A stretch of DNA of 64,000 nucleotides from Scortum barcoo (taxonomy: Eukaryota; Chordata; Actinopteri; Centrarchiformes; Terapontidae): assembly GCA_023238725.1 (NCBI GenBank), contig CM041553.1, forward strand, positions 11,635,992 through 11,699,991, read 5' to 3'. How positions within the stretch are numbered: position 1 is the first letter of the stretch; every line of letters starts with the position of its first letter. The translations under genes were made by a program, and so were the position numbers. The notes beneath the pieces are model-generated. The model made no database searches, was not told the origin of the DNA, and worked only from the letters and a program-made list of their open reading frames with translations. Shown here piece by piece: positions 35,501 through 49,800 of the stretch.

Positions 35501-38500
35501 AAAATATGTTTGTTCATCATCACACGGCTGGATTCTCACACTAGAGGCTCGTGCTGGCCCACTCTGTTTGGATGGTAAAATCATTTGATCTGCTCTCAGG
35601 GGGCGATCCAGCTCTGCTGACTGTGCATATTGCAGTCGTCACGGCAGGAACCAGGATGTGACAAATCACATCAGGGGCGTCGTCATGGTCAAAGTGTTGA
35701 ATGTGATTTATGTGTAGTTGGTTCATTTCAAAGTTAGTCTCCGAGGTTCATCACAGGGTCATTGATGGGAAGAGTTGTCATATGTAAATAATGAGGTCAC
35801 CCAGTTTTGTGTGCCACCATTTTTTAAACTTGTTTGCTCTTTCTTTTACAGCTGAAACTTGAAGATCGGTCTATCGTCATTAGAGACATCGTGCGACGAA
35901 GCAATTCTAATGTGAGTGGACTCATCAGTGTGCAGCTTTTTTCTTTATCTCTTCTTTTCATTTCACCTTTCTTATTCTGTCTTGTTATATTTCCAATCAA
36001 CCTTTCTCGTTGTCAGTCATGTCACTGTTCACTGCTCTTTTCCATTTGCTGCATTGGACATGACTTGAATGTTATTACAGATTGACACTTACAAAGGACT
36101 AAAAGCAGACCCTTTGTATTAAAGTAGTGTAACAGCTCCCAATCTGAATACAAATAGAAAACTTTGAGATTTGAGAAGTTCAGGCGTTGTCTTGATCGCA
36201 TAAAGGAGACATATAGCTTACAAGCAATACAAGCGTTTCTGTTGATGAGTAGGACGCTGTAGCCGTGATGATATGTTGATATGCTGAAGTTGAATTTGTT
36301 ACATTACAGGACAACCAGTGTGGTATTGTGACTAACATTGACATCGAGTGTGCAGTGAAACTAGTAGGAACAAACTGTGTCCTGTATCCAGTGAACAGCA
36401 AAGACCTGCAGCATATCTGGGTAAGAGAGTAACATCTTAATAATTAATTACTGATAATTAATATAAAATTAAATTTTTTTCCCAGAAAACTTTGTAGGAA
36501 ATGAGTACAGAACGGTAAATGAAGCCATATCAAATTTATTTCTCACATATTACAACCAAAACTTGTATTACTCACATTTAAGCGATAATAATATAATGAC
36601 ATGTTAATGTTTTGTGATATTGCTGAGTATGTTTTATTGCGTAGTTATATTGAGGATGATCAAATGTTTGAGTAAATGATAACACAAAAATGATCAATCT
36701 CATGGTTTTTCACTGAATGATGTAGAAAAACTGGTTTAGTACTGATATCTGTACCAGCTCATGCACTTGATTGCTCGTAATAGGGTTGGTGCAAAGAAAT
36801 GGGAGTGATGATGATAAACTGTTGTAGCTTTCAGTAATACTTTGATCGAATGTAAAATTGACAGTTCTCTGTTGTTGTTGTGTTTCCAGTCGTTTATGTA
36901 CGGCGACTACATTGCCTACGACTTTTGGCTTGGGAAAGTGTACGACCTGACTAATCACATCATCCTTAAGCTCTCCAATGGAGCCAGGTAGAGTGTGTGT
37001 GTGTGTGTGTGTGTATCTGTGTGAAAGAGTGTGTGAGAGAGAGATTATACTGTGTTTACTGTGACCATGTCGATGTCTCTGCATGCTGGCACACATTCAT
37101 GGTTGCCAAATCCGGTGAATGTCAATCAGTCGTCTCTCTCTTTGTCTCCCTCCAGGTGCTCCATGAGTGTGGAGGACGGTGCCAAGCTTTACGACGTCTG
37201 TCCACATGTCAGTGACTCGGTACGTAGCCACAAGCTCCTATCTGTCATCTCAGGTACATCAGAACAGCTGTTAGTCAGGGTCTGATCCCTTTACCAAACG
37301 CTCATATCCTGACAGAAACGGCCGGTTTAAAGCCTTTTATACTATTTGTTATATTCTAGAATAAGGGATTAGTTGTATTTATTTGTTGTTGGTTTGTTGT
37401 CTTGTCTTTTGTCTTTGTATGTACTTCTGCCAATGCGATGGGAGAAAAAAGACTCATTAAAATGAGAAACTCAAAATAATGAGAACAGAGCTCATTATTT
37501 CAGGATTATTATTTTGAGGAATTTTTCTCATTGTAATGACTTTTTCTCATCACATTGACAGAAATAGACTTAAATAGGCTTAAATGAACATTCTAGAAAT
37601 GGCCTTGATGTTTCTCTGCCTAATTTTACTATATAATGAATATAATATCCATCCTCTGCTTGTGAGTCATATAATTGTACATTTACATAAGTGAAGGTCT
37701 AGTTTGTGAAATATTATACTATAATGAACTTTATTTATGTAGCACTTTCCAAAACAAAGTTAGGTAACAAGAAAAAGTGCAAATGTAAATGTTTGTGATA
37801 TATTAAGAACTTAAACATTATTTCTACTTTGCATTTTAGGCTAAAGTAGAAATGTTCAGCTAAGAGATTGATCAGCGTCCATCACAACACTTATTAATGG
37901 GATTTTAGGATTTACATTTTCAATATATTCTATACTGCAGTACTAAATAAGTATAAGAAATAGTTGAAGAGAAAAAATGGTAAAAGGTCACGTTAAGATC
38001 TACAGATCAGTTGTATTGTAATCTATATTGTATTATATTGTATGTAAGTTATCATATTTAAACATTAATGTGCAAAACATACAATGTGCTACATTTCAGC
38101 TCACATAGGCAAATATTTGTTTAACTGACTGTTAACTTTTATCTTGCATTGTATTTTTTTTGTACATGTGGAATATAATGCATTCATATGCAACTTACAC
38201 AACTTAATTCTTTATTATGTATCTTTGTCACTGTGTTTGATCTTCAGGGTCTGTTCTTCGACGAGGCATACGGTTTCTACCCAGGCCAGGTTCTGATTGG
38301 TCCAGCCAAAGTTTTCTCCAATGTACAGTGGTTGTCAGGAGTCAAACCTGTCCTCAGCAGAAAGTGCAAGTTTAGGGTTGTGGTAGAAGAGGTAAGACAA
38401 TGATGACAGCCCTTTGTAATGCAAACAACCTCATCTTCTTTTCATTGCGGCACCATCAATCTGATTGTTGTTTTGTTTGTTTGTTTGTTCGTTTGTTCAT

Positions 38501-40753
38501 TCGTTCATTCATTTATGACAAATTGTTTTGTGGTCACATAGCTAAAATAAAAAAGGGGTATTTGTGTGTCTTAAATTGTCTAAAAGGCTTCCATGTTGTC
38601 ACTGTGCTCTCCTCAGGTGAAAGTGGTAGAACTTAAGGTGACGTGGATCACCAAGAGCTACTCTCCCAAAGGTTCAGACAGTGTCTATCCTCCTCCCTCC
38701 ACCATTACTCAAGAAAATCTCTGCAGGTCAGTCAAAATATTCATCCATGTGTCCCCACTGAGTCATTTTTTTTTACATTTTAATGCATGATTAAATCTTC
38801 GTATTGTGCTTGTGGTATCGCTAAATGTTTTCAGTGATAAAACATTAAGTTACCTCTTGTGTGTGAAGCACTTATTGCTGGTGTGTGTGAAGCACTTATT
38901 GCTGGTGTGTGTGAAGCACTTATTGCTGGTGTGTGTGAAGCACTTATTGCTGGTGTGTGTGAAGCACTTATTGCTGGTGTGTGTGTGTAAGAGTGTGTGT
39001 GTGTGTAAGAGTGTGTGTGTGTAAGAGTGTGTGTAAGAGTGTGTGTGTAAGAACTGAAGTCCAGTATCAAAACAAATGCAAACCTGCGGGGTAATGTTAC
39101 TGTGCTGGTTGGATTTAGAGTGAGGCGTCTAGGCTACTACGACCACACCCAGAGGCAGCTGGGAGAGAGGGCACTATATGTTTTCCCTGCTAAGGGGGAC
39201 GCCACGCGCATCACCTGTGAAGGACCTGAAGGTGCCCCTGTTCTACCTGAAGACCCTGTGGCCAGAAAGGTGTGGATAAAATGTTAATTGTATGCATCAC
39301 AGTTTAGATTTAATTGTGCTTCTTTGCATTATATACAGAGGTTGTTAACTGCTGAGAAACTTCAGGTTGATACAAGCTGTCTTCCCCACGGGAGCATATT
39401 AACACCAAGAGTGACCTGTTTTACATGAGAACTTCATGAACAAGAAATGATCACACTGCCGAGTATACTTTAAGAAGGTTGTGCTTGAATGTTGGATATC
39501 GTTTGGTATTACAGAGCACTTTTAAAATGTGAGGCAGTTTTTGATCATGTTCATATATGTGTGTGTTTCTGTGTGTCTCTTGCAGTTAAAAAGGATGTTC
39601 AAGAAGGATTCGGGAAAGAAGACGGAGAATGCCGATGCACAAGGTACCAAACAACACACATCCAGAGGAATACACTGTATACACACGCACAAAATTCTGC
39701 TCTGTAATTTTGTTGGTGTAGGTTCCATCATGAACTCAGCTAGACTCTAATGTTAAAGATTTTCATTCACATAAAAATAGACATTAACGAATGAGAAGTC
39801 AGCACTAAAGCACAAATGAGTCGACTGATACAAAGGGTCAGAAGATATAAATCAATTTTGTGAAAAAAGAATTCTCTACCTTTTCACAGGACCTGTTTTC
39901 CCACATTAACATGTTTTTGTGTGTGATAAATCATTTGTTTCAATCTGGTGTTTCAGTTTTCTATTAATTTATCAGCTGGGCTACTTAAATAACAGAACAC
40001 AAGTTTAGGTTTGCATTTAATAAGGTGGCTGTCCCTCTGTTTCAGTAATATATTTTTTAATAATGGTGTTTAATGACACCTTAGTTTACACTTGTTCATC
40101 CCCATCAAAGTTTTCCAGTGACAGCAAGATCTTCTGTGATTCATATAGGAAATGCAGTAGATGTGAAAAGGCATTTTAATTGGAGTGAAGTGTGCTGGCA
40201 TAAGTAATGTTTAGAGCTTAAATCACACTACCAGAGACAAAAGAGCACTAGTTTAGTACATGCAAGATAAAATAGTACAGTAGTTCAGTTTTAAAAATAC
40301 AAAAATCAGTCATCAATAACAGGATTTTTTAACTATTAAAATGTCAGGTCTTTATACAGTGATGCTCACACTGTACATTACTTCATTTAGTGTTATGTTT
40401 GCTATTAATGTTACATTTTACAAGTTTATTTTTAAATCATGAAATGTTCCGCTTTGTACATATCTTGTCACCTTATGTCACAACTCTTTAAAACCCAAAT
40501 TTATGGGTGAAACCCATTATCAAATGTTTTATGTGCAAAAAAAAAAACACTGGCCAATATATTGTTTTCAGATTTAAAATTCTTTTTGCTGCAGTTACAT
40601 TATCATTCAAAAACATGATCATCTCTCATTTCTACGAGGCAGTCATCACTATTAGCAGTAACACAGAAGCCAGAGCAAGTGCAGATAAATAGTTTTAAAT
40701 CAACACTAAATCTAAAACAGTAAGCATAATAAAGAAAAAAATATATTTTCTCA

Positions 40754-40810
<57 letters not shown>

Positions 40811-43800
40811 TAGCCCTTAATCATTTATCATTGTCAGTGAAAGTGAGAATTGTTTTTTGCTTACAGCTTCCCTAAAGTAGCTGAGAGCTACAGTAAGTGT
40901 CTCCATACAAAGCAGAGATTTAGAATGATTTAAAGTTCCTGCGAGACATCAGGCAGCCGTTTCCTCAAGTGGAGCTCAGCACAGAGAGAACAGACTAATT
41001 TGAAATTGTGCTGAAGTGCAGCACACTTGAGCTGAGAAATTTATCTGTCTGCATGATCCGGAAAATAGGGGGTGATTCTGTAAAGAAAAAAATAAAACCT
41101 GAAGTACTCTAGAGATGACAATCGGCTTTTTTTTCTTATAGTTTTCACTTTTGAATGATTTTGTGTTCAAAGGTTAACTTTCTGCCCTGTTTTTTAAAAG
41201 ATGATCCAGACTTTAAATTATTATCCTAATATGTCCTCATCTTTTTTGTTTCTCACCAGGCGAGCACAAATCAGAGCAGACAGACTCGTCTCATCCCAAC
41301 AACAACGGCCCTGTGGTTCCCGTCCAGAACCCATCGGACCCCCAGAACTCCAACGATGCCTCAGCTGAACACGGAGAGCAGGATGCTGATGACGAGGCCG
41401 CAGAAGATACTGACGATACCAGGTGTGTTAACATTTTGTTATTTGGTTGTTTGTTTTAAAATGTTGTCCAGTGACGTGTTGAATCGTGGGAGGAACTGAT
41501 TGTCCACCTACAGGGTTGAACACAATAAAAATTAGCTTCTGTAAATGTGGTCTGAGTCAGTAACTCTGCAACAAATAGATTCAGGTTTTAGTGAGTCTGT
41601 TTATTCAAGCATTTGTTTGGTTAGTATTATTTTTATTATTGACTCATCCACTGGTTCTGTTCTCAGTTTGCTTATGAAATTTTAGAAAATAATGAGAATT
41701 TAGTTGGCTATTTAGTTTTTCTCAGAGCCCACATTTTTGTCTGAACATCAGTCAAGATATTGACTTTACCATATATGACAAAGAAACAAGAAAGAAGTGA
41801 ATGTTTTCTTGAGAACAGTTCATCTCTTATCAAAATAGCTATCAAGAAATTTTCTGTTGATTGACTAATTGATTGCTAGATTTATAATCAATTTACATAT
41901 AGATTTCATTAATATAAGTATATGCAGTAAATCAGCATCAGTTAGAGCCTCATATTTGGCTAAATAAATTACATTGTCTTAACATCAGAGAAAATTAGGT
42001 GAGCTCTCTGCACCGGACCTGCAGTCGCTTTGGTGAATTACTCTGCTTGTTATCATTGAGCCAATAATGTTTCTCTGTTGATTTTGCTTGGTTAAGTTTG
42101 ATTTGCATTACTAATGAAGCTGAGGTAGTTGTTTCTTGAATTAATGAAAATAAATTGAACCTGTTAGTGTGTGTGTGATGGAGAAACAGGGAGATATGAG
42201 ACATGAACACACTTTAATTAGGTTGATGTTTAATTACACATTTTTTTTATTACTTAAATACGGGATATATTTAAACAGGACAATTATCTTTTCAAATGGA
42301 AATACATTTTGTGAGTTTGTCCACTGAGAGCGTTCCTCACAGCTCTTTCTAAAACTTTCATGACCACTGAGCTGAATCATCATTTCTCAAACACGGCTCA
42401 AACACGGTGACATTAAAAAGTGTACTTTTGTACATGTCATATTTAGAGCAACAATTGCACTGGATTTCTTTACATTTGACTTTCCTTTACTTACTTTATG
42501 CTATAATAATAAGTTGATAGACTTAGCAAATCTGGCAAAAATTGATCAAAAGTGATTATTTGCAGGTTTTCTTAATTTTCTGACTTTTAAAGGACTCATC
42601 TATACAAAGAAAACTACCCTGCATATGTGTCTGTGCACAGTTATGATTAAATGAGATGTCATCTGTGACTACAACTTTTCTTGCAGCTCTCTGACATCGT
42701 CAGCCAGCTCCACAGCCTCTTCTCAGAGCGGTGGTCTGGGAACCAACCGGAAGAAGAGCATCCCACTCTCCATCCGCAACCTGAAGAGGAAGCATAAGAA
42801 GAAGAGGACCAAATTCTCCCGCGAGTTCAAGCCTGGAGACCGGTGGGTTTACACCAAAACTCAATTCTCAATTCTTTACCAACACATCATTTCGTCTTTG
42901 TTGCTTATGCTGCTTTGTACTGTCCAGGTTTCTTTAATTTATTCTAGTTTCTGTTTATTTATTTTTTTTTGTTTGTTTGTTTTTTTTATCTGTTCACATC
43001 CTCTTCATTTCTTACAACCAATATGTCTGTCCAGCTATAGATTTAGTGACTCATCAGACCACCGTGGTTACTGTGTTTCTCAAAAGCAACCAGTGATTGA
43101 TCCAGAGCCTCTTTTTATTTTTTCTGGGGAACAACTTAAGTGTTGTGACATTTGTCAGTTCTATAAGGCTGATCGGTCTGGTGATGATGGCTCCTGCACA
43201 TTGAGATACCACACTGTGTTTGTGTGTCCCTGCGTCCTCCCTCCTGTTTGTCAAAGGGCTTGTGTCTCGATCTGTCCGACAGTGACACTGGAGCTCGACA
43301 ACCACCGCACACAAACAGTCTTTCAGCTCAGACTACTGATGCTGTCATTTCCTCAACTACACACAGTTACACTCATCCTCAGCTTACTGAACAGATCTCA
43401 CACACTCTGATCATTGCACAACACTGCAGATTTTCTGTTCTTTGCCATTAAACTGGCAAAAAAATCCATGCCTTGTATAAATAAAACATGTTTAATTATA
43501 ACTTGTTTGAGTTAGGTCTTACTAATCAGTGCTGCTCTGCCGGTTTTGACCCATTTCCTTGATGATGTTATTGCCAATCAGCAATTTGTGGCTGCGTATA
43601 GATGATTAAATCAAAATAGGCTTGTTCTTATTTTACAGTATCTGCCTTGTGTGAGGAGTGAAAAGTAATAAAATGTTGATCTGTATGATAAAAAGCAAGG
43701 CAGAGTTTTTAAGCTAACATTTACCTTTGAGCCTCAAGATTCTACTACCCATCCATGAAACATTAATACCAATAGCAAATTAAACTGAACAAACCTTTCT

Positions 43801-46800
43801 CCTGTAGTTAAATGTAAGTCTGATTCATGTATGCGTGTGGTTTTACAGGGTTGCAGTGGAAGTTGTCTCCACAAAGACCACGGCTGATGTGATGTGGAAG
43901 GACGGGCGGGTGGAGAAGGGCATCCGATCAAACGACCTCATCCCCATCCAGCACCTCGACAGCCACGAGTTTTGTCCTGGGGACTTTGTAGTAGACAAAC
44001 GACGTGAGGAAAAACTTTTTTTTTTCTAATGAACTATTTTTGGGATGCTGGATTTTGTTTTATATTTTATTTTGTTCCGTTTTACTTTTTCAGAGTAAAG
44101 ACGCAGTGTGTCAGATTTCTGTCCCCTGTGGACTGCGATGAGATTTGTTATATGGGCCACTCTGCCACCTTATACCTACAGTATCTGGGTCATTTACTGA
44201 ATCTATGACAAGTTGGTGTGTGTCTGTGAAATGAACTGAAGATACAGGGATGTATTTTAAAGCTGTACTATAACAGCCTACTAAAGTTTGCCTCCAGACG
44301 AAAACTTTTTATGTAGAAATCTTTGCTTTTAGATATTTTGTGTACATTGTTTTGCACTCAAAACTGTGCACATTTTGTTCTCGCAGCCCAAGCCCTCCAG
44401 GACCCAGGAGTGTACGGTGTGATCCAGTCTGGTGATCACAAGGGTAGAACGTGTGTCGTTAAGTGGATTAAACTCAACTCCAGCAGTGACGATGTGGAGG
44501 TGAGCAGCAGTGTTTGCGCTTTAAAGAAAGTGAAAAGAGATTATATTATAGAGGGAGTGGGGGGGAGGGGGCTTAATGCAGTTAAAGAAAGCTGTAACCA
44601 CAGCACATCTCAGGTCAGCTGTACATGGCTCTTTAACTTTCTAGTACAAATTAAGTGAGTCTGGCATTTTCAGGTTATCGGTGTGGAGGAGGATGTTAGC
44701 GTGTACGACATCGCAGACCACCCAGATTTTCACTTCCGCACCACCGACATTGTGATCAGAATATGGAACTCGGAGAATGGTCAGAACGACTGCGAAAATG
44801 AGGTAAGACAATTAAAACCTCTGCTCTTTCACCTCTCTGTCTTCTTATGTATTGCACTAAAGGTGCACTGACACAGATGGGCAAATATAAGGAACACCAA
44901 TCATCCATCCATCCATCCATCCATTTTCATCCCGCTTGGTCCGGGACCGGGTCATGCGGAGGCAGCAGTCTGAGCAGAGATGCCCAGACCTCCCTCACCC
45001 CAGACACTTCCTCCAGCTCTTCCGGGGGGACCTCCGAGGCGTTCCCAGGCCAGCCGAGAGACATAGTCTCTCCAGCGTGTCCTGGGTCTTCCCCGAGGCC
45101 TCCTCCCGGTGGGACATGCCTGGAACACCTCCCTAGGGAGGCGTCCAGGGGGCATCCGAAACAGATGCCCAAGCCACCTCAGCTGACTCCTCTCGATCGA
45201 TGAAGGAGCAGCGGCTCTACTCCGAGCTCCTCCCGAAGTGACCTGAAGCTTCTCACCCTATCTCTAAGGGAGCGCCCAGCCACCCTGCAATGGAGGAAAC
45301 TCATTTCGGCCGCTTGTATCCATGATCTTGATCTTGTCCTTTCGGTCATTACCCAAAGTTCATGACCATAGGTGAGGGTGGGAACGTAGATTGACCGGTA
45401 AATCGTCGAGAGCTTCGCCTTTCGACTCAGCTCCTTCTTCACCATACGACGGTCCGGATGTACACCGGACCGACGCATAACTGCGGACTGGACACTGCAC
45501 CAATCCTGCCTGTCAATCTCACGCTCCATCTTTCCCTCACTCGTGAACAAGACCCCGAGATACTTGAACTCCTCCACTTGAGGCAGGACCTCTCCACCTC
45601 ACCCGGAGAGGGCACACCACCCTTTTCCGGTCGAGTACCATGGCCTCGGATTTGGAGGTGCTGATTCTCATCCCAGCCGCTTCACACTCGGCTGCAAACC
45701 GCTCCAGCACATGCTGAAGGTCCTGGCTTGAATGAAGCCAACAGGACAACATCATCTGCAAAAAGCAGAGATGAAATCCTGTGGTTCCCAAACCTGGACT
45801 CCCTCCGGCCCCTGGCTACGCCTAGAAATCCTGTCCATAAAGATTATGAACAGGACCGGTGACAAAGGGCAGCCCTGCCGGAGTCCAACATGCCGGAGTC
45901 CAACATGTACTGGGAACAGGTCTGACTTACTGCCGGCAATGCGAACCAAGCTCCTGCTCCGGTCGTACAGAGACCGAACAGCCCTTATAGCAAAGGCCCC
46001 CGGACCCCATACTCGCGGAGCACTCCCCACAGAATACCACGAGGGACACGGTCGAATGCCTTCTCCAGATCCACAAAGCACATGTGGACTGGTTGGGCAA
46101 ACTCCCATAAACCCTCAAGCACCCTGCGGAGGGTATAGAGCTGGTCCACTGTTCCACGACCAGGACGAAAACCGCATTGTTCCTCCTGAATCCGAGGTGT
46201 CGACTATCGGCCGAATTCTCCTCTCCAGTACCCTGGCGTAGACCTTCCCGGGGAGGCTGAGAAGTGTGATCCCTCTGTAGTTGGAACACACTCTCCGGTC
46301 CCCCTTTTTAAAAAGAGGGACCACCACCCCAGTTTGCCACTCCAGAGGTACTGTCCCCAACCTCCATGCAATGTTGCAGAGGCGTGTCAGCCAAGACAGC
46401 CCCACAACATCCAGAGATTTGAGGTACTCAGGGCGGATCTCATCCACCCCCGGCGCCTTGCCACCGAGGAGCTTACGAACTACCTCAGTGACTTCGGCTT
46501 GGGTGATGGACGAGTCCACCTCAGAGTCCCCATCCTCTGCTTCCTCATTGGAAGGCAAGTCGGTGGGATTGAGGAGATCCTCGAAGTATTTCTTCCACCG
46601 TCCGACAATGTCCTCAGTTGAGGTCAACAGCTCCCCACCCTGCACTGTAAACAGTGTTGGCAGAGTACTGCTTCCCCCTTCTGAGGCGCCGGACGGTTTG
46701 CCAGAATCTCTTCGAGGCCGACCGATAGTCCTCCTCCATGGCCTCACCGAACTCCTCCCAGACCCGAGTTTTTGCCTCCAGGACCGTCTCCGGGCTGCGG

Positions 46801-49800
46801 CTTGCTTGGCCTGCCGGTACCTGTCAACTGCGTCAGGAGTCCCACAGGCCAACATGGTCCGATAGGACTCCTTCTTCAGTCTGACAGCATCCCTTACTTA
46901 CTTCCGGTGTCCACCACCGGGTTCGGGGATTGCCACCACGACAGGCACCAGAGACCTTGCGTCCACAACTTCGAACTGCCGCGTCGACAATGGAGGCAGA
47001 GAACAGAACATGGTCCACTCCACTCGGACTCAATGTCTCCAGCCTCCCTCGGAATCTGTGAGAAGCTCTTCCGGAGGTGGGAGTTGAAGACCTCCCTGAC
47101 AGAGGGCTCGGCCAGACGTTCCCAACAGACCCTCACAATACGTTTGGGTCTGCCAGGTCTGTCCAACTTCCTCCTCTGCCAGCGGATCCAACTCACCACC
47201 AGGTGGTGATCGGTTGACAGCTCAGCCCCTCTCTTTACCCGAAAGTGTCCAAGACATACGGCCGGAGATCAGATGAAACGACAACAAAGTCGATCATCGA
47301 CCTCCGCCTAGGGAAGTGTCCTGGTGCCATGTGCACTGATGGACACCCTTATGCTTGAACATGGTGTTCGTTATGGACAAACCTGTGACTAGCACAGAAG
47401 TCCAATAACAGAACACGCGCTCGGGTTCAGATCGGGGAGGCCGTTCCTCCCGATCACGCCCCTCCAGGTATCACTGTTGTTGCCCACGTGAGCGTTGAAG
47501 TCCCCCAGTAGAACAATGGAGTCCCCAGCCGGAGCACTATCAAGTACCCTCCCAGGGACTCCAAGAAGGCCGGGTACTCTATACTGCTGTTCGGCCCGTA
47601 GGCACAAACAATAGCAAGAGACCTATCCCCAACCCGAAGGCGCAGGGAAGCGACCCTCTCGTTCACCGGGGTGAACTCCAACACGTGGTGGCGGCTGAGC
47701 TGGGGAGCTATGAGCAAGCCCACACCAGCTCGCCGCCGCTCACCCTGGGCAACTCCAGAGTAGTGGAGGGTCCAGCCCCTCTCAAGGAGCTGGGTTCCAG
47801 AGCCCAAGCTATGCGTGGAGGTGAGCCCAACTATCTCTAGCCGGTACCTCTCAACCTCCCGCACGAGCTCAGGCTCCTTCCCCCCCAGTGAGGTGACATT
47901 CCATGTCCCTATTGCCAGAGTTTTGTTCCAGGGATTGGGTCGTCGAGGCTCCCTGCCACGACTGCTACCCAAACCACATTGCACCGGCCCCTCATGGACC
48001 TTCCTGCAGGTGGTGAGCCTACTGGAAGGCGGGCCATGGCCCACGTCGCCATTTCGGGCTGAGCCCGGCCGGGTCCCGTGGGCAAAGACCCGGCCACCAG
48101 GCGCTCGCCTGCGAGCCCCAACCCCAGGCCTGGCTCCAGGGTGGGGCCCCATGTAACGCCAATCCGGGCGAGGCGTAAGTGAACGGTCCTTGATATTCTT
48201 CTTTTCATGAAGGGCTTCTGAACCGCTCTTAGTCTGGCCCGTCACCTAGGACCTGTTTGCCATGGGAGACCCTACCAGGGGCGTAATGCCCCCGACAACA
48301 TAGCTCCTAGGATCATTCGGGCACACAAACCCCTCCACCACAGTAAGGTGGCGGTTCAAGGAGGGGGGAACACCAATCAGTGTAATACAATACAGTTCAA
48401 CAGTACAAACTACAGCCTTCAAACTAATCATAGAGTTGAATCAGCACCTGTCTGCAATAGTTTCAACTGAGACCTCTTATTAAAAGAAAAGTGCTAAAAA
48501 AGTGCTGCTTTATTGCAGGATTACATTAGTTTTAGCTAGGTGTACTTAATAAACTAGAAGCTGAGTGTATGATGGAAACATATGAAACATATGGAAACAA
48601 AAGAAAAAGCCTCGGTGGGCTTTTTTCCCGCACCACCTTTGGAGTAAAATGTCAATTTTACCTACAAACTACTTCATGCAGGTGAAGCTTATTAATTCCC
48701 CACAGAGTGACCTCTTTTAGAGCAGCCTTGAGAGATGTCAAAATTGTCTTTCTCTTGGTAAGGCTTCAAGAGAATCAAATGCATGATTGTATTGCTCCCT
48801 TATCCTGAGAACCTCTTACTCTAGTTTTTTTCATATTGCATCCTCCTCCCCTCAGACGTCGGTCGGCCAGGTGTCCCGGGTGGATGTGAGCAGCAAAGTG
48901 GAGGTGGTGTGGGCAGATAACTCCATGACTATTGTCTTGCCACAGGTAAATGTTTCTCCTCAGTGAAACTGAACATCATTTTTGACATTACAAGTGAGTT
49001 GTCTGTTGCTGACTGTCTCCTAAAAATTGCAGCACCTCTACAACGTGGAGTCTGAGATTGAGGAGACAGACTACGACTCGGTGGAGGAGACGAGCAGTGT
49101 CCTGTCCACTGAGGAGTGGGAAGATGAGAGTGACAGCTGGGAGACAGACAATGGCCTCACCACTGAGGACGACAGCCATGTCAACAATGCAGATGCCACT
49201 GACACAGCGACCCCGACCCCCACGCCCACAGGCTCCACTGCGTTCATCATCCCCCCTCAAGAGGGCAGCAAAGCCGGGGTCACCAGCCCCACTAAAGGAG
49301 TCCCAGGAGAGGAGGGAGAGGCATCTGTGGCTGTTGCTAGCCCAGCTTCTGGAGGAGGTGGGCAGCTTATTTCTATTTACTTAGTAATATTATTGTTTGT
49401 TTCACCACTCCCGATCTTGTGTCACCACTTGTGTGACAATATGTCCTGTGTTGAACAAAAGGAAAAGAGCTTTTGTGTACTACATAGAACTGAATCCCAT
49501 GAAAAGATTAAAACTGGCATGACTTGATCATATTAGTAAAGGTGGATGCAGCCTCTTCCTTTGTGCTGTTTTTTCATTGTCCAAAAACAATTAAAAACAC
49601 ATTAATTAATCACACTGCTGCACTGGGTAACACTGGCACTGTGATTTAATCAAGTTGACCGTGCTGCCGTAAATACTGTCAACATGTATTAATTCACAGC
49701 TGCAAATAGTTCATAACATATGCAATTTGTCCAGTCCAGCTGTTTTAGGAAATGACTGAGCCTTGTCTGATGCATAAAGTAAATATTTATGACCACTTTT

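Larger units (their letters stand above)
20478..35851 (+). other. UBE2O intron 1, 15.4 kb, no second gene found
   Basis: Noteworthy contents are a long hairpin (22759-22875), a 1.2 kb pyrimidine-rich tract with AC and TC microsatellites (28885-30062), a fish short-repeat phrase (31498-31545), GT-rich tracts near 31736-31770 and 32428-32470, and T runs at 32880-32900 and 35071-35084. Open frames elsewhere are short and show no domain. A large first intron next to a CpG promoter often holds enhancers, but none can be proved here. Confidence 0.6.
44903..48366 (-). mobile_element. Rex3 non-LTR retrotransposon (RTE clade), full length, inactive
   Basis: A 3464 bp insertion in UBE2O intron 14, antisense to the gene. 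The - strand order is 5' UTR, APE-type endonuclease (WNVTSLGGKE, LLGDFNAHVG), linker, reverse transcriptase (GKAPGVDEIRPEYLKSL, PLFKKGDRRVCSNYRGITLL, GCPLSPVLF, a FADD box encoded near 45745-45770) and a C-terminal region (EFKYLGVLFTSEG, LPREVFQACPTGRRPRGRPR). The 3' end is a (GGAT)n tail, + strand 44903-44924, as in Rex3. The short segments that the commonly used Rex3 RT primers anneal to are present at about 45860-45880 and 46320-46340 (from memory, one mismatch). GGAACACCAATC at 44891-44902 is repeated at 48367-48378, a 12 bp target-site duplication. ORF2 changes frame several times, so no protein can be made from it. Confidence 0.93.

Noticed and set aside
42898..43410. 170-codon + strand open frame in UBE2O intron 11
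   Set aside because: Lies wholly within an intron with good borders on both sides; hydrophobic, unconserved content with no domain.
46281..46865. 194-codon + strand open frame in intron 14
   Set aside because: Antisense shadow of the Rex3 reverse transcriptase region.
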